Below, in pieces: positions 6,420 to 12,081 of a stretch of DNA of 12,081 nt. The stretch is from NCBI GenBank assembly GCA_030640325.1, contig DAOWJM010000148.1, forward strand, positions 1-12,081, read 5' to 3'. Under the pieces are notes generated by a model. The model was given only the letters and a program-made list of their open reading frames with translations, was not told where the DNA came from and ran no database searches. The stretch is from Dehalococcoidia bacterium. Lineage in GTDB: Bacteria > Chloroflexota > Dehalococcoidia > Dehalococcoidales > BS750m-G39. Both the position numbers and the translations under genes were made by a program. How positions within the stretch are numbered: the stretch's first letter is position 1; each line of letters starts with the position of its first letter.

Positions 6420-7010
6420 CTAACCCTCTAATAGTTCCTTGGTGCTGGGGAGTTCGCCACTAATCCGCTCATCAATTCTGGTAGCTGTATCCAAGGCTCT
6501 GCCTAATGCTTTGAACAGGGCTTCCGCTTTATGATGGTCATTGATGCCGTATAGAATCTTGGCATGGAGATTGAGCCTGGCTTCAATGGCAAAGGACTCA
6601 AGGAAGTGGCGGATAAGGTCGGTGGGAAATCCTGCCATATCATTATCGCTGAAGGGTAGCTCCAGCACAGTATATCCTCTGCCACTGATGTCCACCGCCA
6701 CCGTAGCTAGAGCATCATCCATAGGCACGGTAGCATCACCCATTCTGACGATGCTCCGCTTTTCTCCCAATGCTTCACCGAAGGCTCTGCCCAAACAAAT
6801 GGCAACATCCTCTATCAAGTGATGCTGGTCATCTCCCGTGGCTGAAATCTTCAGGTCAAACCTTCCATGCTGAGCAAGCTGAGCCAGCAAATGGTCAAAC
6901 ATTTGGAGTCCGGTACCAATCTCCCATTTACCGCTGCCGTCTATATCCAGCTCTAAGCTGATGCTTGTTTCTTTGGTCTCTCGCTTGATAGCGGATACTC
7001 TATTAGCCAT
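6420..7010 (-). CDS. hisB: Imidazoleglycerol-phosphate dehydratase
   Basis: HisB dehydrates imidazole glycerol phosphate to imidazole acetol phosphate, which HisC then aminates. At 196 residues it is the monofunctional form, without the phosphatase domain of the enterobacterial fusion. The metal-binding histidine motifs are all present: FDHLL (His40), DDQHHLIEDVAI at 60-71 (His63, His64, Glu67), RHFLESFA (His135) and INDHHKAEALFKALGRAL at 156-173 (His159, His160, Glu163). ATG at 7010 overlaps the end of hisC by 8 bases, which indicates translational coupling. It is the last histidine gene of the minus-strand run. No obvious terminator follows in the 38 bases to the convergent DUF3467-like gene. 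Confidence 0.97.
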   Translation of the reverse strand: MANRVSAIKRETKETSISLELDIDGSGKWEIGTGLQMFDHLLAQLAQHGRFDLKISATGDDQHHLIEDVAICLGRAFGEALGEKRSIVRMGDATVPMDDALATVAVDISGRGYTVLELPFSDNDMAGFPTDLIRHFLESFAIEARLNLHAKILYGINDHHKAEALFKALGRALDTATRIDERISGELPSTKELLEG

Positions 7011-8109
7011 CTATCTCCCCTCCTAATTCGCGTAGTGCTTTAATCAAGGCATCGGTATGTTCAGGTTTACCCGCGGTAATTCGAATAGAATTTCTCAGAA
7101 GTGGTAAGTCAAAGTAACGAACCAATATTCCCTTATTTTGCAATTCTTGCTGGATTTCGCTTGCCTTGCCCTTCAGAACATGGCAGAAAATAAAGTTAGC
7201 TTGAGATGGGAAAGGTTTTAACCACTTCAGCTTATTTAACTCGCCAAATAGTCTTTCTCTCTCGGCGACTATAGCCCTTACTCTGTCCAGCAGATAATCA
7301 AGGTCCGCTAGCGACTCACGCACTGCTACCACAGCGGCTACATTTGTAGTGAAGGGTAGCTTGATTCTCAACAGGTATTCAGCAATTTTAGGCGGGAAAA
7401 TGCCAAAGCCAATTCTCAGACCAGCCAGCCCTGCCCATTTACTAAATGTTCTTAGCACCATCAAATTCTTATACTGGGTAACTAACCGGGTAACTGTTTC
7501 ACCGCTGAATTCAGCATAGGCTTCATCCGCCAGCACCGGCACTCCTGTATCCACGAGCTCTAGTATATCCTTCTGTGGGGTAAGTGTTCCAGTGGGGTTA
7601 TTGGGATTAGCTAGAAGTATTATCTTGGTTTTTTTAGTTATAGCTCTCTTTACTGCACTTACATCGACAGTGTAATTCTCATCTCTTGGTACCTCGACCA
7701 GCTTGCCATTGCACATTTGAGTACTAAAACGAAATATATCAAAAGTGGGCACACAATTTATTACCTCATCTCCAGGAGCAACAAATAGGTGTAAAACAAG
7801 GTCTATAAGCTGGTCACTACCATTGCCGGCTACAATATGCTCAGCACCAACGCCAGTATAGCCTTGTAGCAGTTTCCTGAGCTCTGTTTGCTTGGCGTCA
7901 GGGTAAATATTGAAGTAGGGATAGGTGCTCAGAGCCTGGTTTACTCTTGGTGAACACCCATAGGGGTTTTCGTTGGAATTCAGCTTGATGATGCCCTCTA
8001 CAGGAATCTCAACCTCCTCCGCCAGGGTCTCCCGTGGCTTGCCGGCAACATAACCACCCACAGCAACAAGGCTTGGCCGTATTAACCTGGCTATTCCTTC
8101 TTCAGACAT
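7003..8109 (-). CDS. hisC: Histidinol-phosphate aminotransferase
   Basis: HisC is a fold-type I PLP enzyme that transfers the amino group of glutamate to imidazole acetol phosphate. From ATG 8109 the product has 368 residues. LNSNENPYG is at about 43-51, ANPNNPTG at 167-174, ADEAY at 194-198, TFSKWAGLAGLRIGFG at 221-236 with the PLP lysine at about 224, and a C-terminal SIRITAG segment. GTG 8118 would add three residues, but AAAGGGGTGA then overlaps it. That same run stands at a normal distance from ATG 8109, so the latter is preferred. hisC follows a 238-base gap after hisD that carries a possible control region, and it overlaps hisB. Confidence 0.96.
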   Translation of the reverse strand: MSEEGIARLIRPSLVAVGGYVAGKPRETLAEEVEIPVEGIIKLNSNENPYGCSPRVNQALSTYPYFNIYPDAKQTELRKLLQGYTGVGAEHIVAGNGSDQLIDLVLHLFVAPGDEVINCVPTFDIFRFSTQMCNGKLVEVPRDENYTVDVSAVKRAITKKTKIILLANPNNPTGTLTPQKDILELVDTGVPVLADEAYAEFSGETVTRLVTQYKNLMVLRTFSKWAGLAGLRIGFGIFPPKIAEYLLRIKLPFTTNVAAVVAVRESLADLDYLLDRVRAIVAERERLFGELNKLKWLKPFPSQANFIFCHVLKGKASEIQQELQNKGILVRYFDLPLLRNSIRITAGKPEHTDALIKALRELGGEIDG

Positions 8110-8140
8110 TCCCTTCACCCCTTTCTATATCCCTAATAAT

Positions 8141-8163
8141 TAAAAATCCCTCCGCTTGGAGGG
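8141..8163 (-). terminator. Intrinsic terminator-like hairpin in the hisD-hisC gap
   Basis: Read on the minus strand, CCCTCC-AAGC-GGAGGG (8163-8148) is followed directly by ATTTTTA (8147-8141). This is a 6 bp stem with a tetraloop and a short U-tract, about 30 bases before hisC. It could end hisZGD transcription, or act as an attenuator for hisCB. A 9-base segment upstream (8223-8215) can pair with its left arm and loop. On the plus strand the T-runs begin only after a 3-base gap, so the minus-strand reading is favoured. Confidence 0.6.
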
Positions 8164-8211
8164 CACCTTTTTCACCTTTTTACCGTTAATATATCTACAT
8201 TTTCACACAAA

Positions 8212-8286
8212 CTACCCCCAAGCGCACCTGGTGCGCCCTGTAAATATGAAGGCATAATGCAATTGGTGAGCAGTATAAACTAACAT
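8212..8286 (-). other. Possible 24-codon leader ORF before hisC
   Basis: An ATG-to-TAG frame encodes MLVYTAHQLHYAFIFTGRTR and four more residues. It contains two His, two Tyr, two Phe and one Trp codon, and it overlaps the inverted repeat at 8222-8236. There is no clear ribosome binding site and no run of histidine codons as in classical his leaders. It is recorded only because it sits exactly over the possible attenuator segments. Confidence 0.15.
8222..8236 (-). repeat. Perfect 7 bp inverted repeat in the hisD-hisC leader
   Basis: GCGCACC-A-GGTGCGC on the minus strand is a near-palindrome with a one-base centre. It could be a protein-binding operator or, in RNA with an opened loop, a small hairpin upstream of the terminator-like element. 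It is not related to the GGGGC/GCCCC repeats. Confidence 0.5.
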
Positions 8287-8314
8287 TCTATATAACTCAG
8301 CTTCTTTCGGAGAG

Positions 8315-8343
8315 ACTTTATCATAAGAGGTATAGTTTGTCAA
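8315..8343 (-). promoter_or_regulatory. Candidate sigma-70-type promoter for hisCB
   Basis: On the minus strand a perfect TTGACA (8343-8338) is followed 17 bases later by TAAAGT (8320-8315), a 4 of 6 match to TATAAT. The -35 box is only 4 bases beyond the hisD stop codon. It would give a leader of roughly 200 bases before hisC. The match is suggestive only. Confidence 0.35.
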
Positions 8344-8347
8344 TAGT

Positions 8348-9628
8348 TTATCTCAACTTGTCCAATCGCTTTTCCACAGCCCGGGCGTGAGCATCAAAGC
8401 CCTCAGCTCTGGCAATGACCGATGCTGCTCGACCTAGTTGTTTTAAACTAGCCTCATCCACATCGACCACGCTTATAAACTTGGCAAAATCGAGTATATT
8501 AAGTGGCGAGCTGAATCGGGCAGTAGCCCCGGTAGGTAAAACATGGCTCGGTCCAAGCACATAATCGCCCAGGACCGCCGTTGAGTTGTCCCCGATGAAT
8601 ATACATCCGGCATTAGATACCCGGTTGATGTAGGCATCAGCCCCTTTTACCATCAGACAGAGGTGTTCGGGGGCATAGAGATTGGCTAATTCTATAGCCT
8701 CATCTACATCAGCAACTACCGCTATCATCCCCCTGTTTTCTAGAGATTCAGCAGCTATGGCTTGACGCTCCAAGCCCTTTAATTGTTGCTCTACCTCCTG
8801 CTCGACCTCATCAGCTAACCATCTTGAGGTAGTTATCAAAATAGCTGAGGCTAAGGGGTCATGCTCAGCCTGGGCTAGAAGGTCAGCGGCACAATACTTG
8901 GGGTCGGCTGTTTCATCAGCTATAATCATCACCTCGCTTGGTCCAGGCAGTCCATCAATGCCAACTATTCCATATACCAGCTTTTTAGCCAGAACGACAA
9001 AGACATTGCCCGGACCACAAATCTTGTCCACCTTAGGCACAGACTCGGTGCCAAAGGCAAGGGCAGCAATTGCCTGAGCACCACCAACAGAGAAAACACG
9101 GTCAACCTGAGCGATGTCGGCGGCTACTAATGTCGGTGGAGGAACCGCCCCATTGGATTTTGGTGGGGTAACCAAGATAACCTCCTTGACTCCGGCAACT
9201 CTAGCCGGGATAGCCGTCATCAGCACCGTTGATGGATAACAGGCGGTACCGCCGGGAGCATAGGCGCCGATGCGCTCTAGCGGACGTATTAGCTGACCTA
9301 AGCCCGGTTTAGCGAAGCTGCTCCAAATACTGCGTTTTTGTTCAAGGTGATAGGAGCGTATCCGCTCTGCTGCCAGTTTGAGGGCTGACACCAGCTCTTC
9401 ATCCACCTCCTGGTAGGCACTGGCTATCTGCTTTTTACTTACTTCCAGTGAGGGGAGCTTAACCCCGTCAATCTTCAAGGTGTAATCAAAAAGGGCAGCG
9501 TCCCCTCTAGTTTGCACCTCATCAATAATCTGCTTAACCTTCGGCTCCAGGTCACTCTGGTAAAGTTCGGCTGAGGTACGCCTGGATAATGCCGCTTTTG
9601 CTGGCTGAAGACCTTCAATAATTCTCAA
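8348..9628 (-). CDS. hisD: Histidinol dehydrogenase
   Basis: HisD performs the last two steps of histidine synthesis, oxidising histidinol to histidine with two NAD+ at a zinc site. The 426-residue length is typical. The signature region DGLPGPSEVMIIADETADPKYCAADLLAQAEHDP spans about 225-258. Zinc-site residues appear as Gln253 and His256, Asp355 in GDYVLGPSHVLPT and His414 in FDAHARAVEKRL. The catalytic pair Glu321-His322 is in YAPEHLCL. The start is TTG 9628, one base after the hisG stop, with GAAGGAAA inside the hisG end as ribosome binding site; the N-terminus MRIIEGLQPAKAALSRR fits the family. Tight spacing implies coupling to hisG. Confidence 0.97.
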   Translation of the reverse strand: MRIIEGLQPAKAALSRRTSAELYQSDLEPKVKQIIDEVQTRGDAALFDYTLKIDGVKLPSLEVSKKQIASAYQEVDEELVSALKLAAERIRSYHLEQKRSIWSSFAKPGLGQLIRPLERIGAYAPGGTACYPSTVLMTAIPARVAGVKEVILVTPPKSNGAVPPPTLVAADIAQVDRVFSVGGAQAIAALAFGTESVPKVDKICGPGNVFVVLAKKLVYGIVGIDGLPGPSEVMIIADETADPKYCAADLLAQAEHDPLASAILITTSRWLADEVEQEVEQQLKGLERQAIAAESLENRGMIAVVADVDEAIELANLYAPEHLCLMVKGADAYINRVSNAGCIFIGDNSTAVLGDYVLGPSHVLPTGATARFSSPLNILDFAKFISVVDVDEASLKQLGRAASVIARAEGFDAHARAVEKRLDKLR

Positions 9629-9629
9629 T

Positions 9630-11069
9630 TTAGATTTCCTTCACTGCATTTCGCAGGGTTTTGATAATAGACTTTATCCTTTCCCGCTTAACAGAACTTG
9701 AAACCCTGTTGGTATTACCAATGAGGCAGGCTGTCGATTGGAAAAGGGTGTCAATAATCTTGAGGTTATGTCTGGCTAAGGTTCGCCCGGTCTGGGTATT
9801 CTCAATCAGCAAGTCAGCATCCTCGGGCAGAAAGGCTTCACTAGCTCCCCAGGTAGGAACCACCTGATACAAGCTGAGGTGATTGTCTCTGGCATATTTA
9901 TCAGCAATATTTACATACTCTGAGGCTACTCTAAGTGGCACCGCTCGCTCAGCGTTAAGCTCTCTCAAGCCGTGGACATCGGCTACAGATAAATCCTTGC
10001 TCACCACAGCCACTACTTTGACCTTGCCCAATTTCAGGTCGAGCAGCTCCCTCACCGGACTGGATGGGAACTGGTAAAGATGCTCCATAAGCCAGTCTCT
10101 GCCGGTAATAGCCAGGTCGAAATTCCCATTAGCTACCTGTAGTGGCATATCCTGAGGTCTAATCACCTTAATAGTGACACCTGGTAGGTTGGTGGATGGT
10201 CTGCGATTTCCCTCTGCTGATGGGTAATCGTCGAGGTGAATGCCAGCTTTAGTTAGCAGACCAAGGGTAGGCAATTGCTGATGTCCATCGGGTAAGGCTA
10301 ACCGAACTACCTCCTTAGCTGCCTCCCCAGAAAGGTATTGAATTTCTGGCATTCTGGATACATTGGTAGCAGGGGGATGTTTTTCTCCCGCAAGCCTTCG
10401 TATCACAGACTCCGGTATAAGTGCATCCTCAACAGAGGACACCACCTCACCCATGTCTTTGGATTTCCAGCTATTCCTATTGGCTATTAAAAAGGCGCTG
10501 ACACTGAGGACTTGGCTTATCGGTACCAGCCCGTAGAGGAGAAACTCCTCTGTGGTGCCAGAGACCAGTACCAAATCAGCACTTTCCGGTGGATAAACCT
10601 CAGCCGCTCCCCACAGGGGAAAGACGCCGAACCGCCTCAGCCGGAGGTTCAGGGCAAAGGACTCAGCCAGGTTGGGATACTCGCTGGCAATGCGTATAAT
10701 GCCCGGCTTGGCTCGCACTTCCTCTACTGTGGCTCCTCCCTCAGAGCGGCTGGCAGCTACATACAGGGCATCCTCTCCATATCCCAGATTCCTCACCTTC
10801 AGCAAGGCACTACTGGGGTATTTAGCCAAAAGCTCTTCAATCCAATCTGAGCCACTAATGCCCAGGTCGTAGTTGCCGATTGCCACCTGAATAGGGATAT
10901 CCCTCTCATGGAATACCCTAGCTGAGAGGTTGGGAAAACCTCCAGCTTTAATCCGGTAGAAGCGTGCCCTCTCATGGTAGCTGGTGAGTCCCCAGCCCGC
11001 TTTTCGGAGCAGGGCGGATGTCTCAGCTAAAAGGCGGCCCTTAGGCAACGCTATCTTTAGATTGTTTAT
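9630..11069 (-). CDS. hisG: ATP phosphoribosyltransferase with two tandem HisG cores, apparent AUA start
   Basis: HisG condenses ATP and PRPP in the first, feedback-controlled step of histidine synthesis. At 479 residues this is far longer than the short (about 210) or long (about 300) forms. It contains two copies of the catalytic core. Copy 1 (about 4-200) has LKIALPKGRLLAET, GNYDLGISGSDW at 65-76 and ASEYPNLAES at 128-137. Copy 2 (about 255-455) has VRLALPDGHQQ, GNFDLAITGRDW at 315-326, ASEYVNIADK at 382-391 and TGRTL at 427-431. Copy 1 keeps PKGR but its PRPP loop reads LVSGTTEEF; copy 2 keeps TGRTL but PKGR has become PDGH. No C-terminal ACT-like domain is seen, consistent with hisZ next door. 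The frame conserves LKIALPKGR back to ATA 11069, just after an in-frame TAG. TTG 11048 is the first usual start but would delete the first strand. Confidence 0.93.
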   Translation of the reverse strand: MNNLKIALPKGRLLAETSALLRKAGWGLTSYHERARFYRIKAGGFPNLSARVFHERDIPIQVAIGNYDLGISGSDWIEELLAKYPSSALLKVRNLGYGEDALYVAASRSEGGATVEEVRAKPGIIRIASEYPNLAESFALNLRLRRFGVFPLWGAAEVYPPESADLVLVSGTTEEFLLYGLVPISQVLSVSAFLIANRNSWKSKDMGEVVSSVEDALIPESVIRRLAGEKHPPATNVSRMPEIQYLSGEAAKEVVRLALPDGHQQLPTLGLLTKAGIHLDDYPSAEGNRRPSTNLPGVTIKVIRPQDMPLQVANGNFDLAITGRDWLMEHLYQFPSSPVRELLDLKLGKVKVVAVVSKDLSVADVHGLRELNAERAVPLRVASEYVNIADKYARDNHLSLYQVVPTWGASEAFLPEDADLLIENTQTGRTLARHNLKIIDTLFQSTACLIGNTNRVSSSVKRERIKSIIKTLRNAVKEI

Positions 11070-11082
11070 CTACCTCACCCCC
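11067..11082 (-). promoter_or_regulatory. Repeat-borne ribosome binding site and AUA start of hisG
   Basis: On the minus strand GGGGGTGAGGTAGATA (11082-11067) is identical to the purD copy and in the same phase. GGGGG lies 8 bases before ATA, and the preceding in-frame codon is TAG. The following codons read N-N-L-K-I-A-L-P-K-G-R, matching the usual HisG N-terminus. Confidence 0.6.
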
Positions 11083-11242
11083 AGTATCCCCCTCTCCTTC
11101 TGTCTGATGTGTCATTGCGAGCCAAAGGCGAAGCAATCTTATTTTTTAGTTTGCTTCGCCGCTCCGCTCCTCGCAATGACTTCTATGCTCCAAGAAGGGG
11201 AGGGGGGAAGTATAGGTTTTGAAGGGGCTTCGCCCCTTCAAA
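11083..11242 (-). repeat. Composite hairpin repeat before hisG (copy 5), interrupted by another element
   Basis: Read on the minus strand, hairpin A comes first: TTTGAAGGGGC-GAA-GCCCCTTCAAA (11242-11218). Hairpin B follows, with arms at 11206-11193 and 11101-11088 that pair over 14 positions with one mismatch. Then come ATACT and the 16-mer. Hairpin B's loop is about 91 bases, because a second repeat family sits inside it. The order and orientation relative to the gene match those on the plus strand before purD, purB and purC. Confidence 0.82.
11111..11180. repeat. GTCATTGCGAG inverted-repeat element nested in hairpin B
   Basis: A 70-base element has perfect terminal inverted repeats, GTCATTGCGAG (11111-11121) and CTCGCAATGAC (11170-11180). 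An inner stem pairs GGCGAAGCAA (11127-11136) with TTGCTTCGCC (11151-11160). From memory, this sequence type is a widespread non-coding repeat in several bacterial phyla. It encodes nothing and looks like a miniature, MITE-like element. Its position in the loop of another repeat indicates later insertion. Confidence 0.8.
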
Positions 11243-11269
11243 CTACCTGGAAAATGTTTCTTCATTTCT

Positions 11270-12081
11270 TCAGCGACTTAATAATGCTAAAACCTCATTG
11301 ACAGTCTGTGCCTCAAACCTTTTGTGCTTGACCTGGTCAGTCAAAATAAATAGGGGTGCTTTAGTTTGCACATCAAGCGTCCGGTCGAAATCAGCCTTTT
11401 TCTGAACGCCCAGATAGAATTCAGCCATATACCCGGCTTCACGGAGGCGAGCGGCAGTGCCGAAGCCCTCTTTAACCGCTTCTGGTTGAGCCCTGATTAG
11501 GATTCTTTGCCCCGGAGGTTTAGCCAGAGCCTCTGGCTTTACCAGGTTCATCAGGCGGTCGAGGTAAAGGGCAAAACCGGAGGCAGGGATATCCTTACCA
11601 CCCATTAACGGAATAAGGGCATCATATCTGCCACCACCACCTATCTTCTCCTCATCCTTGAAAACCTGAAAAATCACACCAGTATAGTATTCAAAGCCCC
11701 TCCCTGAAGCTATGTCAATCTGGTAATCACAGCCAAGAGCCTCCAGAAGCTCAGCGATGTTTGTGAAATCATCAATATAGGGCTTGAATTCGGGCAAATC
11801 CTGGGCAAATAGAGCCTTCAAGTTTTTTAGAAACCCGGATGATTTCCCCTTCAGTTCAAGCAAAGGAGGCAAAGCTCTCAATAGTTCAGGTCTCTCCAAC
11901 TTTACCTTAGCCAGCGCTTCCATATCCCCATCTAAAATCCGGTCAAAGAGCCTGGTCTGCTCCTCTGGACTTATTTCCAGCCTTGCCAGTAATGCCCTTA
12001 TTAATCCAGCATGTGATAGCCTCAGCTCAATGCCTTCAAGCCTTAGCCTTTTCAAAACCTCCAGAGCCAGCATTACCAATT
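11270..12081 (-). CDS. hisZ: ATP phosphoribosyltransferase regulatory subunit, N-terminus beyond the window
   Basis: HisZ is a catalytically inactive paralogue of histidyl-tRNA synthetase that activates short-form HisG and confers histidine feedback. The frame is open to the right edge, leaving at least 269 residues of the C-terminal part. Visible synthetase-fold motifs are RGFEYYTG at about 127-134 of the visible part, GGGGRYDAL at 147-155 and PASGFALYLDRL at 165-176. The helical middle (RLSHAGLIRALLARLEISPEEQ) is HisZ-like. About 80 residues follow (ILIRAQPEAVKEGFGTAARL onward), resembling a reduced anticodon-binding-type domain. A true HisS is the alternative, but the HisZ-like middle and position directly before a HisG without an ACT domain favour HisZ. 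The stop TGA is 200 bases before the hisG start. Confidence 0.85.
   Translation of the reverse strand, partial: LVMLALEVLKRLRLEGIELRLSHAGLIRALLARLEISPEEQTRLFDRILDGDMEALAKVKLERPELLRALPPLLELKGKSSGFLKNLKALFAQDLPEFKPYIDDFTNIAELLEALGCDYQIDIASGRGFEYYTGVIFQVFKDEEKIGGGGRYDALIPLMGGKDIPASGFALYLDRLMNLVKPEALAKPPGQRILIRAQPEAVKEGFGTAARLREAGYMAEFYLGVQKKADFDRTLDVQTKAPLFILTDQVKHKRFEAQTVNEVLALLSR

Noticed and set aside
8110..8347. Histidine T-box riboswitch in the hisD-hisC gap
   Set aside because: No AGGGUGGNACCGCG-type antiterminator sequence or specifier stem was found on the minus strand.
11270..12081. Histidyl-tRNA synthetase (hisS)
   Set aside because: The helical middle region and position before a HisG without an ACT domain fit HisZ better. 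The N-terminal half is outside the window, so this stays open to a small degree.

Overview
The window is a compact piece of bacterial chromosome carrying two convergent biosynthetic clusters. The plus strand holds purine genes: the 3' end of guaA, an unrecognised ORF, purD, purE, purB, purC and a small DUF3467-like gene. The minus strand, read from the right edge, holds an incomplete hisZ, then hisG, hisD, hisC and hisB. The clusters meet tail to tail near 6382-6419. The gene style, the HisZ/short-HisG system and the intergenic repeats suggest an anaerobic Chloroflexota lineage such as Dehalococcoidia. That placement is an inference from pattern memory and was not tested.

Left half (1-6381). 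GuaA makes GMP. PurD, PurE, PurC and PurB catalyse successive or near-successive de novo purine steps, and PurB also acts in AMP synthesis. The 356-residue ORF between guaA and purD has no recognisable function and looks more A/T-rich in codon use than its neighbours. The pur genes are separated by 100-220 base spacers built from G/C-rich hairpin repeats.

Right half (6420-12081). hisZ-hisG-hisD-hisC-hisB run on the minus strand. hisG and hisD are 1 base apart, and hisC and hisB overlap by 8 bases. Two longer gaps remain: hisZ-hisG is filled by repeats, and hisD-hisC holds a candidate promoter and a terminator-like hairpin with a possible competing pairing.

Three things stand out. (1) HisG contains two tandem copies of the short catalytic core, each decayed in different ligand-binding motifs. 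(2) A 16-base sequence, GGGGGTGAGGTWGATA, lies just before purD, purE, purB, purC and hisG, always in the sense of the gene, and resembles an extended Shine-Dalgarno sequence. (3) In purD and hisG the conserved N-terminus begins exactly at the ATA that ends this 16-mer, directly after an in-frame TAG. These genes therefore seem to start at AUA, or else lose conserved N-terminal residues.
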